64,000 nucleotides of DNA, taken from Bacillota bacterium. Lineage in GTDB: Bacteria > Vulcanimicrobiota > JAJTBE01. Shown one piece after another: positions 45,137-54,938 of the stretch; within the stretch, counting starts at the first letter, position 1; the number at the start of each line of letters is the position of its first letter. The stretch lies in assembly GCA_021287065.1 (NCBI GenBank), contig JAJTBE010000142.1, positions 1-64,000 on the forward strand, in the 5' to 3' direction. The notes beneath the pieces are model-generated. The model did not search any database, was not told where the DNA came from, and worked only from the letters and a program-made list of their open reading frames with translations. The translations under genes and the position numbers were made by a program.

Positions 45137-46546
45137 TTAAAGTTTTTCTATCCGTATATTCAAAACCCTTTTTGTGGATGGCAGAATCCTGTAAAGATTA
45201 GACCTTCTGTAACCTGCAATCCACAGAACAACCTCACCGCACATTATCAGGGGGATTTTATGTCTCTGTTCCCTGGGGATTTTCATATCGGTAAAATAAT
45301 CCTTCAGCTTTTTCGATCCCGTCATTCCCGATGGTATAAAACGGTCTCCGTCCCTGCGGGTTCTTATCGCAAATTTCATTTCCTGACAGGCGTCAAAATC
45401 CACATAAACCGATTGAAGATCGCTGAGCTTGCTCCCCTCAAACGAAGGAGCCTCCTGAACCAGCTCTCCGGTAATCTTTATATCCCACTCCGGCAATATA
45501 TTTTCACCGGGGAAGGTCAGTTCGGTTTCGGGAAATGCAGGGATTTCCACAATATCATTCTTTTTGATAATCAGATAATTATATTCCCTGACAGCTTTAA
45601 GCCCCCCGGGGAGAATCAGCGACGAGCCTGTGGGTTTTTCAGCAAGGGCGTATAATTCCTGGGTGTGAACATATCCGATGTTAGTCAGGTTGCCTTTAAA
45701 GCGGGCTATGAGTTTCCGCAGCAGATTTTTCATAATCCACGGGGCAAGGTTGGTTACTCCGGGCAGATCAAGTCTGGCTTCGTTATAATCAACAAATGAA
45801 AACCGATCAAGATAAAAATTGACGATCCTGCCAGTATAGTCATTCTGCTCCCTGAATACCGCAGCAGTCTTACACAGAGCCGATTCAACCTCCGGATTGA
45901 ACTGTTCCCGTATCAGGGGAAGCAGCACATTTCTGACCCTGTTCCTCACCGTTGTGTTCTCAGCGTTGGTATGATCAACCATATATTCAATGCCGGAGTT
46001 TTCCAGATATTCGAGAATGTCTTCTTTTCTGGTTTCCAGAAGAGGCCTGATTAAAAAACCGCCTGAAACCGGCGCTATACCCGAAAGCCCCTGTTCTCCG
46101 GCTCCCGTAAGCAGTCTGATGAGAACGGTTTCCGCCTGCTCGTCTGCGGTGTGGCCCGTGGCTATTTTTACAGCTTTTCCCGATTCGATTAGATTTATAT
46201 AAATCCGTCTGCGTTCGTCATGCCCGGCTTCTTCAAGTGATTTTCCGCTTTCCCTGGCTATGGCGGGTATATCAAATGAATAAATATCAAGGGGAATATT
46301 CATTTCAGAACAGAGTTTTCTGCAGAATTCCTCATCCCTTGCAGCAAATTCACCTCTGATGTTGTGGTTTATATGCACTGCACGCAGGCTTATTTTCAGC
46401 TCATCCTTCAGAATGTTCAGTGTGTGGATGAGAAATACCGAATCAGGTCCTCCCGACAGGGCAACTGCAATCTTTTCCCCCTGACGGGTCATTCTGTTCT
46501 TCAGTATGTATTTGCTGATTTTTTCGAAGAGTTTTTTGCTGTTCAT
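45137..46546 (-). CDS. tilS: tRNA(Ile)-lysidine synthetase
   Basis: 469 residues. PP-loop VALSGGPDSVFL (about 29-40), GHTADEQAETVLIRLLTG, RPLLETRKEDI, and a C-terminal domain ending with LKDYFTDMKIPREQRHKIPLI and VLWIAGYR, all typical of the long TilS form. It converts C34 of the tRNA-Ile CAU anticodon to lysidine, an essential step for AUA decoding. Upstream neighbour of hpt. Confidence 0.95.
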   Translation of the reverse strand: MNSKKLFEKISKYILKNRMTRQGEKIAVALSGGPDSVFLIHTLNILKDELKISLRAVHINHNIRGEFAARDEEFCRKLCSEMNIPLDIYSFDIPAIARESGKSLEEAGHDERRRIYINLIESGKAVKIATGHTADEQAETVLIRLLTGAGEQGLSGIAPVSGGFLIRPLLETRKEDILEYLENSGIEYMVDHTNAENTTVRNRVRNVLLPLIREQFNPEVESALCKTAAVFREQNDYTGRIVNFYLDRFSFVDYNEARLDLPGVTNLAPWIMKNLLRKLIARFKGNLTNIGYVHTQELYALAEKPTGSSLILPGGLKAVREYNYLIIKKNDIVEIPAFPETELTFPGENILPEWDIKITGELVQEAPSFEGSKLSDLQSVYVDFDACQEMKFAIRTRRDGDRFIPSGMTGSKKLKDYFTDMKIPREQRHKIPLIMCGEVVLWIAGYRRSNLYRILPSTKRVLNIRIEKL

Positions 46547-46558
46547 AAACTATACTGC

Positions 46559-48676
46559 TTACTGCTGCGGCTCCTTTTTCTTCCTCTGCTGGTCCATAGC
46601 CAGCAGGAACGCTCTGACTGAAAGCCTTTTGTACTTGTCAAGCCGGGCAAAACCGGGATAGGATGCAATCACTCTCAGCCTTCGGTCGATTCGGTTAATG
46701 TCTGTCATTTGCTGCATTTTAAACAGATTCAGCTTCCACGCTGCGGTAAGGTCAAGATCAACAGTTGTGGGAAGGGATGAAGTCTTAAAGTAGGCATAGG
46801 TATAATCCAGAAGCCCGGTGTCGCTTTCGATGAGCTTGTTGGTGAATGCCGATGCCTGTTCCGAATGCCCCCATTTTGCCCACTGGTTGAGAATCTGCGC
46901 CAGATTGGGGTGCTTCTGAAGCCTGCCTGATTCAGCCCAGCTTCCGATTTTTGCACACAACAGGTTCTTCAGCTCCTGCACCTGTGATTCGTCCATTGTC
47001 TGGCGTTCCTCGGGCCACGGCAGATCTCTCTGCTCTGTGCCTGCATGCTGCTGATCAAAGGATTCCACCTGTTTGATCATTGTATAAATACTGTTTGCTG
47101 CATTGTTGATTGTATTTACGAAACATTCGAATCGCGCTTCTCTCGTTTCCAGTCTGTGCAGAATTTCATAAACCATGTGAAGCACCCTCATGGAAGTGTT
47201 GACCACCGCAAGCCCGGGATCCTCTTCGGGAAAGAGATCTCCCAGATCCATCAGGGTATATACAACATTGGGAATATGTTTCACAGGGAACTCGCCTGCA
47301 TAGTTTTCGAAAAGGGTCATAAATGAACCGAGGTTTCCCTCATCATTTATCTCAATAATGGCAGCGGCAAATTCCTTCTGATCCCCTGCAAGGCTGAAAA
47401 CCTGACGGACCCGCCTTCTGGATATTGTCCCTTCACCCAGTGAAAGGCGGAAATACACATCAAACATCTCCCTGCTGCAGATTCTGCCCTCTTTACGCCA
47501 GCGGGGAAGCCATTCCCCGTCGTAGCCGATCTCCTCGAAAATAGTCTCCAGTTTGGGAAACATCCTTTTAAGAAGTTCCTGAAGCATCTCAGGATCCACA
47601 TTACGGGATCGGTTTATGATCTCGGTAATACTCTCCCTGCCTGACTGGGCGCTTGGGGATTCGGTGTCAAAAATGCCGGTGAAAAGATTCTTGTTGTCCC
47701 TGATTCCGAAGTAAACCTCAGGAGCAAAAACCTGCAGCGCAGTTACTGCAAGAAAATCCACAAGGTTGACTTCGTTTTTAACCATATCAAACCCGAATTT
47801 CAGATTGTTTACATAACGGGTAACATCCCTGATTCCCCTGAAGAATTTTTTCAAACCGCCGTGATACAGATTTCCCCAGTATATCTCATCCAGCTTGTTG
47901 TCGGTAGCCTGACTGACCAGCTCCTTAATACGGGATAAAAGGGTGTTTTCCACTTCTTCTTTGGAAATAAGGGGAATCTCAAAGGGAACCTGAACCATTT
48001 TCTCCAGATATTCCACTCCCGAGCTTTCCCTGATTTTCTCAAGGGCTTTAATTACAACATTCTTATCCATGGAAGCTACATAGATTGTGTTGGGAAAATC
48101 AGCCATAACCTTAACAATCTGAAAAACCTGAAGAATTTCCGCATTGCTCAGTCTGTCTATATCATCGATAATAACAATGGTCTTGTCGGGATCAGCGGCA
48201 AAAATATCGTCAAGTTCATCCCGTATATGCATAAAACTATGGTAAACACAGGATGAGCCTGAATGTATATTGTCAGGCAGAATACCCCCCGCTGTGTTGT
48301 CGGTTACAAGAAAACAGGAAGCATATTCAGCAAGCTTTTCGCTGATGCTGTTGCCGGTGCTTCCCGCCGGCGCAAGCACTGAAGCCATCTGGCGGAAAAA
48401 CTGGTAAGTAAGATTATTCTGTCCTGAAAATGTCCAGGGGTTGAACCGGATAACTCTCGGATTATACTCAGGCTTTTCCTGCGCAACTTCCCGGATATGC
48501 TCCAGCATCATATTAATGGCTGAAGTCTTGCCGGACCCCCATTCCCCAAACAGACCGATGAGAATACTCTCCCTGTCGCTGTATGAAATTATGGCATCTG
48601 CAAGAAAACGGGCAAAAGGAGCCCTTCCGAGAATATCATCCCTCTGTGTCTTAATAGCTCTGTCAGGAGTAAACAT
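46559..48676 (-). CDS. KAP-family P-loop NTPase
   Basis: 705 residues from ATG 48676 (CCGGAGG 7 bases upstream; the in-frame ATG at 48745 lacks one). Walker A GEWGSGKT (44-51), RFNPWTFSGQNNL, and Walker B TIVIIDDIDRLS, all typical of KAP NTPases, followed by YVASMDKNVVIKAL and a long helical C-terminus. Many KAP proteins carry membrane helices inserted in the NTPase; I see none here. Some KAP proteins act in phage exclusion (PifA, RloA-like). That role is possible but not shown. No other defence gene is adjacent. Confidence 0.88.
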   Translation of the reverse strand: MFTPDRAIKTQRDDILGRAPFARFLADAIISYSDRESILIGLFGEWGSGKTSAINMMLEHIREVAQEKPEYNPRVIRFNPWTFSGQNNLTYQFFRQMASVLAPAGSTGNSISEKLAEYASCFLVTDNTAGGILPDNIHSGSSCVYHSFMHIRDELDDIFAADPDKTIVIIDDIDRLSNAEILQVFQIVKVMADFPNTIYVASMDKNVVIKALEKIRESSGVEYLEKMVQVPFEIPLISKEEVENTLLSRIKELVSQATDNKLDEIYWGNLYHGGLKKFFRGIRDVTRYVNNLKFGFDMVKNEVNLVDFLAVTALQVFAPEVYFGIRDNKNLFTGIFDTESPSAQSGRESITEIINRSRNVDPEMLQELLKRMFPKLETIFEEIGYDGEWLPRWRKEGRICSREMFDVYFRLSLGEGTISRRRVRQVFSLAGDQKEFAAAIIEINDEGNLGSFMTLFENYAGEFPVKHIPNVVYTLMDLGDLFPEEDPGLAVVNTSMRVLHMVYEILHRLETREARFECFVNTINNAANSIYTMIKQVESFDQQHAGTEQRDLPWPEERQTMDESQVQELKNLLCAKIGSWAESGRLQKHPNLAQILNQWAKWGHSEQASAFTNKLIESDTGLLDYTYAYFKTSSLPTTVDLDLTAAWKLNLFKMQQMTDINRIDRRLRVIASYPGFARLDKYKRLSVRAFLLAMDQQRKKKEPQQ

Positions 48677-48902
48677 CCGTAATCCTCCGGTTAATCTGAT
48701 TAAATCTGAAATTCGGAAAAACCCCCGGAGATCCTCCCCAAACAAAAAAACACTTCGCAGAATTGCTAATCATTTCATAATGAACTGCTGAAATAAAACG
48801 GAATCCGATTGCGTATTTCTTCGCCTTATCGTTCCTGAGTTTTCTTTCGCAGGGTTAAATAATAGCAAGCTGCGGTGTTTTTCTGACTCCCGGTAAAAAT
48901 CC

Positions 48903-49727
48903 TCAATTCTCGAAATACTGTTCATTGGGGGTTATGGATTTTACCTTTACCGTTGAACCGGAGATTATGACAAATTCGCTCAGGCCGAAATGATTGTCGG
49001 TTTTTCCCCAGTCGTATGTGTAGCCGAGTCTTGTCCAGGGGTGGGCGTTTTCTCCCGTGTATGATTTCTGCATAAGGTTGTTGAACCAGCCGGGATAAGT
49101 GTAGTATTGATTGTCATCATCATCTTTTATTGTTGCGCTGTTATCAAAAACGAGGAAGCGGGAGTTCGGGAAGTCCACATCAGCTTCGTGATCATTGATT
49201 TCAGGATCAGGGCTTGGTCTGAAAAGATCATCGAGGTTTACCCAGAATTCCACAAATTTGGTTTTGCCCGTATATGGTGGCAGGCCAAGGAGCTGTTCTA
49301 TCCTCAGGCTTGGAAATTCCGACGGTGAATACCCCTGTTGGTTATACCAGTTCTGAAGTTCCGGACAGACTGTAATCCAGGCATTTTTCGGCATTACATA
49401 ATCTTTTCCCACATAATCATCATAATAGGTTTTGTTGGTCCAGGTAACCACGAGGAGTCTTGATTTGCCCGGCGTGCCCTCCCATTTTAACTGAGTGGCG
49501 TTTTCATCAAGAGCCGTCAGGTTTTTCGATACTTCCTCAGGTGTTACCACACTGGCATCCAGAATAGCTTTCTGATACATAACTTCAGGATCTTCACTTA
49601 CTGAAGCAACGGCGCTGTCCTGAGAGGAGCAACCTGCAGCGGCGTAAAAAGGAGCAATAACCGCCAGCAGAACAAGAATAACCACTGAGTAAGGCGTAAA
49701 ACGGCTATAAGGTTTTTTATTTTTCAT
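48903..49727 (-). CDS. Unknown lipoprotein
   Basis: 274 residues from ATG 49727 (GGGAGG upstream; the in-frame ATG at 49769 is rejected). Signal peptide with lipobox AAAGC near residue 32. The mature protein is Asp/Asn/Tyr-rich with LRVVTWTNKTYYDDYVG-like and WVNLDDLFRPS segments. Not recognised. Probably at the cell surface or periplasm. Confidence 0.78.
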   Translation of the reverse strand: MKNKKPYSRFTPYSVVILVLLAVIAPFYAAAGCSSQDSAVASVSEDPEVMYQKAILDASVVTPEEVSKNLTALDENATQLKWEGTPGKSRLLVVTWTNKTYYDDYVGKDYVMPKNAWITVCPELQNWYNQQGYSPSEFPSLRIEQLLGLPPYTGKTKFVEFWVNLDDLFRPSPDPEINDHEADVDFPNSRFLVFDNSATIKDDDDNQYYTYPGWFNNLMQKSYTGENAHPWTRLGYTYDWGKTDNHFGLSEFVIISGSTVKVKSITPNEQYFEN

Positions 49728-49866
49728 AACATCCTCCCTTTTTATTTGAGAAACAGAAAACTGTTCCACTTTCTCTGTAAATTATACCCCTGTTTATGTT
49801 TAAATCTCTGTGTATAATCATTTTTGGCATGGTCAGGGCAGGATTTTAGACACAGGATTAAAATTC

Positions 49867-49917
49867 TTGACATATAGGTTTATTTGTGTTTAATTGACAG
49901 GAGAGTTATTGTCCTGT
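49867..49917 (+). promoter_or_regulatory. Candidate promoter and operator for the flavodiiron gene
   Basis: TTGACA (49867-49872), a 16-bp spacer and TTTAAT (49889-49894), followed at once by the inverted repeat ACAGGA-N9-TCCTGT (49897-49917). The position of the repeat at the start site suggests a repressor site. It lies 114 bp upstream of the fprA start; the rest of the 300-bp region holds no gene. Confidence 0.5.
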
Positions 49918-50030
49918 TTACACCTTTAACCAGAGGGCGGAAAGCTCATCCGGAAGTCTGTTATCAGTGATATTCCGGCAATGATAAGTTTTTTCATATT
50001 TAACAATATAAGCACTTCAAGGAGGTATAT

Positions 50031-51236
50031 ATGAAACCCATAGAGATGAAACCCGGCATATACTGGGTAGGGGGAATAGACTGGGATCTCCGGAATTTCC
50101 ACGGTTATCTCACACAGCTTGGATCCACATACAATGCATACCTGATTGTCGATGAGAAGATCACAGTTGTGGACACTGTTAAACATTATCTTTTCGATGA
50201 AATGATGGCAAGAATCAAACAGATCGTTGATCCTGAAAAGATCGACTACATCATCAGCAACCATGTTGAAATGGACCACTCAGGCAGCCTGCTGAAACTT
50301 AAAGAAGCTGCCCCCAACGCCGAAATTATTTCATCACCCTTTGGAAAACGGGGACTTCTGAGCCATTTTGACATTAAAGACGAAATCAGAACCGTAAAAG
50401 AAGGCGACAGGATTTCCATCGGCAAAAGAACCCTTTCTTTCCACCCCATTTCCATGGTTCACTGGCCCGATTCAATGATGACATACTGCCCCGAGGAAAA
50501 GCTCCTTCTTCCCAACGATGCATTCGGACAGCACATAGCCTCAAACGAACGCTTTGTGGATGAACTCGGTTTTGAACCGGTTTATACTGAAGCTGCGAAA
50601 TACTATGCAAACATAGTTTTCCCCTTCGGACAGCAGGTCAGAAAAGCTCTGGAAATCGCTTCCAAGCTTGAAACCAATATGATTGGACCAAGCCATGGCC
50701 TTATCTGGAGAGGCGAAGACATTTGCAGAATCGTCCAGGCTTACGCAAAATGGGCAAACTACGAATCTGAAAACAAAGCTGTTATTGTATATGACACAAT
50801 GTGGGAATCAACCCACAAAATGGCATACGCCCTCATGGAAGGCTTCGAGGAAGCAGGCCTTAAAGTGGTTATCAGAAACCTTCAGACCAACCACATTTCC
50901 GACATAATCACCGACATCCTCACAGCCAGGGCAGTATGCCTCGGCTCACCCACCCTTAACTGCACCATACTTCCCACCATGGGCGGATTCCTTTCATACC
51001 TCAAAGGACTCAGCCCCCAGAAGAAAATCGGATTCGCATTCGGCTCATACGGCTGGGGCGGACAGGGCGCAAAGGAACTCCATCAGTTCGTAAAAGACAT
51101 GAACTGGGAAACACCCTTTGAACCCGTAAATGTTCAGTACATACCCAAGCCCGAACACCTGGCTCAGATGAAACAAACCGGCATGAAACTTGCAGAAATC
51201 ATTGTTGAACAGAATGCTGCAAAAGCTGCGGTATAA
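50031..51236 (+). CDS. fprA: Flavodiiron protein (A-type flavoprotein, O2/NO reductase)
   Basis: 401 residues. Beta-lactamase-like diiron domain with HVEMDH (78-83), HWPDSMM, LPNDAFGQH and PSHGLIW supplying the iron ligands, then a flavodoxin domain from about residue 255 (VIVYDTMWESTHKMA) with SPTLNCTILPTMGGFL and FGSYGWGGQG. Reduces O2 to water and/or NO to N2O, protecting anaerobic metabolism. AAGGAGG precedes the ATG. No rubredoxin gene adjacent. Confidence 0.96.
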   Translation: MKPIEMKPGIYWVGGIDWDLRNFHGYLTQLGSTYNAYLIVDEKITVVDTVKHYLFDEMMARIKQIVDPEKIDYIISNHVEMDHSGSLLKLKEAAPNAEIISSPFGKRGLLSHFDIKDEIRTVKEGDRISIGKRTLSFHPISMVHWPDSMMTYCPEEKLLLPNDAFGQHIASNERFVDELGFEPVYTEAAKYYANIVFPFGQQVRKALEIASKLETNMIGPSHGLIWRGEDICRIVQAYAKWANYESENKAVIVYDTMWESTHKMAYALMEGFEEAGLKVVIRNLQTNHISDIITDILTARAVCLGSPTLNCTILPTMGGFLSYLKGLSPQKKIGFAFGSYGWGGQGAKELHQFVKDMNWETPFEPVNVQYIPKPEHLAQMKQTGMKLAEIIVEQNAAKAAV

Positions 51237-51254
51237 AAAAAATAAATTCAGGTA

Positions 51255-51283
51255 TTGACAAAATCATCGAGTTGTATTATCTT
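51255..51283 (+). promoter_or_regulatory. Promoter of tRNA-Tyr
   Basis: TTGACA (51255-51260), a 17-bp spacer and TATCTT (51278-51283), 66 bp before the tRNA. The leader includes an inverted repeat around gtttcagtagttactg. Confidence 0.6.
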
Positions 51284-51348
51284 ATTAATGCGGAACGGCA
51301 CTACTCGAACCGCATGACGTTTCAGTAGTTACTGTGCCGTATTGAACT

Positions 51349-51432
51349 GGGTAGGTGGCCGAGGGGTTAAAGGCAACAGACTGTAAATCTGTCGCGCGAC
51401 GCGCTACGGAGGTTCGAATCCTTCCCTGCCCA
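51349..51432 (+). tRNA. tRNA-Tyr (GTA)
   Basis: 84 nt. Acceptor gggtagg pairs with cctgccc (one G-U), D-arm ggccgaggggttaaaggc, anticodon stem acaga/tctgt with loop ctgtaaa giving anticodon GTA, a long class-II variable arm (cgcgcgacgcgctacgg), and T-arm ggttcgaatcc. CCA is not encoded (acta follows). Single-gene transcript with its own promoter and terminator. Confidence 0.96.
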
Positions 51433-51438
51433 CTAACA

Positions 51439-51470
51439 AAAAGCGTTGAGAAATCAACGCTTTTTTATTT
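51439..51470 (+). terminator. Rho-independent terminator of tRNA-Tyr
   Basis: Stem aaaaagcgttga / tcaacgctttttt with loop gaaa and a T-run, 6 bp after the tRNA. Confidence 0.92.
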
Positions 51471-51536
51471 TTATCAAAAAGACAAACCTCCATTCTGTCG
51501 AATATCCATATATATTTATATGAGGGGGATTGCGGT

Positions 51537-52748
51537 ATGAGGTTTTTCAGGTGGAATGTTTTATTTGCCCTTCTTATGGGATTGCTGGTTTTTGCCGGTT
51601 GTTCTTCCGGCGATTCGGCAGGGGATAATCCTGATGATATTTATTCTGCTAAGATTCAGTCTGTGGTTTCTGATTCCTGGAATTCTTATAAAGCTGGGTA
51701 TCCGGGGATTCAGGGAGGTCTGGCGGTGAGGGTTTTGTCAGACCGGGGCGATTATTATGCCGGCGCGGATATGCCAGTCTCCACCAATGAAAACACACAT
51801 TTCAGAGCCGCAAGCATCACTAAGACATTCACTTCTGCCGCCATTATGCTTCTTCAGCAGAGGGGGCTTCTGAATATTGACGACAAAATCACCGGCAACA
51901 TACCGGGAAAATCGGAGCCTTATCTGCCCGATACTTCCGATTATAATATCCCGTATAAATCCGAAATCACCATAAAGCAGCTTCTGCAGCACAGAGCCGG
52001 TGTTTTTGATGTGGCAAATGATAACATACCGGAAGATTCGAATGTGCCTTATGCAGGGCAGAATTATCTTGTATATGTACTAAAGCAGGATCCCTACCAC
52101 ACATTTGATGTGGATGAGCTTGCGGGGGTAGTGGCGGTCAACGGATTGTATGCAGGCACTCCCGGCGAAAAGTTCAGTTACAGCGATACGGGATATTCAC
52201 TGCTTGGCAGGATAATAGAGAGAGTTTCCGGCATGAGTTACGGGGATTTTGTAACCTCAAACCTTCTGGAAACAAACAATCTCAACAATTCAACCCTGCC
52301 GTGGAAAGGAACGGATCAGACCATTCCTTCACCGTTTATTACGGGATACGACTATAATACGCTGGTTCCTGATCTGTTTTTAACAAACAACATTTCGTTT
52401 CAGGTCGCCAACGGCAACATAATATCCACTACACAGGATTTGTCGGTTTGGGCTGAAAAACTATACACAGGTAAAGCCGGGCTTCGTCAGGAATATGTAA
52501 ATATGATAACCGATACACTACCGGTAACGGATACCTTCAGTTACGGACTTGGATGCTATTACATAGAGGGCCTCGGCTACGGCCACTCCGGAGGAATCAG
52601 CGGCTATCTGTCCTTCATGATCTACGATCCCCAGACAAATCTGTCGATGACAATTTTATCAAATGTAATGAACTGGGACGATTCCGCAAACCAACAGCTG
52701 CTTCTTATGAATACAATGAAGAAGATAAAAGAGGTAATGGAGGAATAG
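51537..52748 (+). CDS. Serine beta-lactamase-fold lipoprotein (class C / D-Ala carboxypeptidase-like)
   Basis: 403 residues. Lipobox FAGC (Cys22). SxxK motif SITK (93-96), a YSD tyrosine motif in FSYSDTGYSLLG, and an HSGG in place of KTG. This is the penicillin-binding-like hydrolase family (beta-lactamase-related); members include DD-peptidases, esterases and amidases. Substrate not predictable and antibiotic resistance should not be assumed. GGGGGA before the ATG. Confidence 0.9.
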   Translation: MRFFRWNVLFALLMGLLVFAGCSSGDSAGDNPDDIYSAKIQSVVSDSWNSYKAGYPGIQGGLAVRVLSDRGDYYAGADMPVSTNENTHFRAASITKTFTSAAIMLLQQRGLLNIDDKITGNIPGKSEPYLPDTSDYNIPYKSEITIKQLLQHRAGVFDVANDNIPEDSNVPYAGQNYLVYVLKQDPYHTFDVDELAGVVAVNGLYAGTPGEKFSYSDTGYSLLGRIIERVSGMSYGDFVTSNLLETNNLNNSTLPWKGTDQTIPSPFITGYDYNTLVPDLFLTNNISFQVANGNIISTTQDLSVWAEKLYTGKAGLRQEYVNMITDTLPVTDTFSYGLGCYYIEGLGYGHSGGISGYLSFMIYDPQTNLSMTILSNVMNWDDSANQQLLLMNTMKKIKEVMEE

Positions 52749-52754
52749 AAAATT

Positions 52755-52911
52755 ATCCGGTAAAACAGCAGGAAAAAAGTAGTTGGTTTGTGGGTTCAGC
52801 AAAGCTGAATCTTTGAGATGCATAGTTGGAACAGCAAAGCTGAAGCTTTACCCTACGGATTTTGCTCTGCGGGCTTTGCGTTACAGGTCGGGGGGGGATT
52901 CCCGAAGGTTT
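52755..52911. repeat. Short repeats between convergent genes
   Basis: Two copies of cagcaaagctgaa (near 52797 and 52831) and aagctttaccctacgg; similar cagcaaagctgaagctttgc strings occur in reverse at 32291-32312. No gene. Confidence 0.5.
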
Positions 52912-54027
52912 CTACATTTTGCCTTTCAGGTGGTTTTTTCTCAGTTGTTCCAGTTTTTTCCTGACTTCAGCTACATCTTCGCTGCCTTTGTGTTTTTTCT
53001 CCAGTTCAGTCAGGACTGATTCTGCCTTGTCGAATTTATTCATGCCGAGATAAAACTGTGACAGCAGTATTCCCGCTTCAAGATGATCGGGGTTTAGTTT
53101 TCTTGCTTTGATAAAGGTTTCTTCAGCTTCTGCAAATTTTTCCATTCTGGTCAGTGTTTTTGCGGCGCCGAGGAATCCGTCTATGTCGTAGGGATCTTTT
53201 TTCTGGGCAGTCCGGAACGCTTCCAGTGCTTTTTTATATTTTTCAGTGGTGAAATAAAGCTCGCCAAGGCCTATGTAAGTATCGGGGTAAGGCTGGTTCG
53301 GATCAGCTTTCAGTGAACTGAGGAACATTTTTTCCGCTTTGTCATACTGTTTCGTATCTACATAAACATCACCCAGTGTGGTGATGGCAGGGGCGAATTT
53401 CGGATCCTGCCGAAGGCACATTTCGAGCTGTCTTACTGCTTCTTCATATTTTCCGTCTTCCATAAGAATATCGGACATGCCAAAACGGGCGTATTTGTTT
53501 TTTGGGTTAATTTCCAGAGCTTTTTTGAATGAATCCCCTGATTTTTCATATTCTCCCTTTCTCAGGAAAATATCACCGAGACGAATGTAAGCTTCATCTT
53601 CCTTCGGGTCTTTTTTCAGAGCTTCTTCATAAAGCTTTGCGGCGTCGTCGAATTTTCCCTTCAGGAATAATGCATCGCCTTCTTTTATGACTTTTTCCGC
53701 ATCAGTTTTTACCACTGTTTTTTCAGTGAAAGGCTCAAATAGTGACGAGGTGGGAATACGGTGCTTTTTTGCATTGTCGGACTGATCGCCTTCATTGCCG
53801 CTGTCTTCTTTGTCATCTTGATCTTCTTTTTTGTCTTCTGTCTGCGAAGGTGAAGCCTGAGGAGATTCTGCGGATACAGGGCTTTGTTCCGACACTGCCG
53901 ATGGTGCGGCCGGAGGTTTTCCGGTTTCAGCGGGCTTTGAGTTTTCCTGTTTGTTTCCCTGACAACCTGTTGCAAATAAAAATGCAAAAATTAACAGATA
54001 CAAAAATCCGGTCAATGTTTTTTTCAT
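52912..54027 (-). CDS. TPR-repeat lipoprotein
   Basis: 371 residues. Lipobox FATGC near residue 22, a Pro/Ser- then Asp/Glu/Lys-rich low-complexity linker (about 25-95), then about seven TPRs (e.g. DEAYIRLGDIFLRKGEYEKSGDSFKKALEINPKN). Outer-membrane or inner-membrane scaffold. Follows the Kor genes by 18 bp and may be on the same transcript. Confidence 0.88.
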   Translation of the reverse strand: MKKTLTGFLYLLIFAFLFATGCQGNKQENSKPAETGKPPAAPSAVSEQSPVSAESPQASPSQTEDKKEDQDDKEDSGNEGDQSDNAKKHRIPTSSLFEPFTEKTVVKTDAEKVIKEGDALFLKGKFDDAAKLYEEALKKDPKEDEAYIRLGDIFLRKGEYEKSGDSFKKALEINPKNKYARFGMSDILMEDGKYEEAVRQLEMCLRQDPKFAPAITTLGDVYVDTKQYDKAEKMFLSSLKADPNQPYPDTYIGLGELYFTTEKYKKALEAFRTAQKKDPYDIDGFLGAAKTLTRMEKFAEAEETFIKARKLNPDHLEAGILLSQFYLGMNKFDKAESVLTELEKKHKGSEDVAEVRKKLEQLRKNHLKGKM

Positions 54028-54045
54028 ATTACCTCGCCATTTTCT

Positions 54046-54930
54046 TTAACCAGCTTGTTCCTCAGCTTCATCATCCTTATGTTCCCGTTTTTGTTTCCAT
54101 TGTTTAAGAAGTTCTTTGTTTTTGATAGCTTTTTCAACAAGCTGTTCGTAATGCTGGAGGAATCCTATGGTTTCCTTATCCACAAAGACGCCTCTTGTAA
54201 CTTTGTCTTTTCTCTTTTCAGGATCCATAAGAACAGGAGCAGTATTGTCTTTCATCCATTTGAGCATGTCGGGAGCCTGACCGATGCGGTTCATACGGCC
54301 AAAGTATGTATGGCAGTTTGAAATAGCTTCGATAAGGGCGAAGCCTTTTTTGTTGAGACCCTGAGAAATGATGTTTTCAAGTTCGCGAACATGAAAGACG
54401 GTGCTTCTGCCCACAAAAGCTGCACCTGCAACTGCGGCAAGATGGGAAATGTCAAAGGGCTGGTCGATGTTGCCGTAAGTCGCTGTGGTAGCCACTGAAT
54501 CAACAGGTGTAGTCGGTGAACACTGTCCGCCGGTCATACCGTAAATCTTGTTGTTCACAACAATTGCGGTCATGCTGAGATTTCTTCTGCATGTGTGGAT
54601 AAAGTGGTTTCCGCCGATGGCGAGTGAGTCGCCGTCGCCCATAATAACAATAACATGGAGGTCCGGGCGGGCAAGTTTTAATCCTGTGGCAAAAGCCAAA
54701 GCTCTGCCGTGGGTGGTGTGCAGAGTGTTAAAATCAGCATATACAGGCATTCTGCCGGAGCATCCAATGCCGGAAACAAGAGCCACTTTGTTGTGGTCAA
54801 TTCCCTGAGCTTTGATGGCTCTTAAAAGACATCCCAGAACAATTCCGTTTCCACAGCCCGGACACCAGACTGAGGGGAATTTTTTGTTGGGACGAAGCAT
54901 ATCGTGAATTAGCGGAGCGGTTCTTTCCAT
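54046..54930 (-). CDS. korB: 2-oxoacid:ferredoxin oxidoreductase, beta subunit (KorB type)
   Basis: 294 residues. Thiamine-diphosphate subunit with WCPGCGNG, GIGCSGRMPVY, THGRALAFATGLKLARPDL and the TPP motif GDGDSLAIGGNH...VVNNKIYGMTGGQ. With KorA and KorD it would oxidatively decarboxylate 2-oxoglutarate (or a related 2-oxoacid) with ferredoxin as acceptor. The C-terminal ~60 residues are a charged helical extension. The gamma-subunit gene that commonly follows korB is missing here. Confidence 0.92.
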   Translation of the reverse strand: MERTAPLIHDMLRPNKKFPSVWCPGCGNGIVLGCLLRAIKAQGIDHNKVALVSGIGCSGRMPVYADFNTLHTTHGRALAFATGLKLARPDLHVIVIMGDGDSLAIGGNHFIHTCRRNLSMTAIVVNNKIYGMTGGQCSPTTPVDSVATTATYGNIDQPFDISHLAAVAGAAFVGRSTVFHVRELENIISQGLNKKGFALIEAISNCHTYFGRMNRIGQAPDMLKWMKDNTAPVLMDPEKRKDKVTRGVFVDKETIGFLQHYEQLVEKAIKNKELLKQWKQKREHKDDEAEEQAG

Positions 54931-54938
54931 AGTGTATG

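Noticed and set aside
51537-52748. Antibiotic-resistance beta-lactamase
   Set aside because: It has the SxxK fold but an HSG in place of KTG and a lipoprotein signal; the large penicillin-binding-like family is mostly not resistance enzymes.
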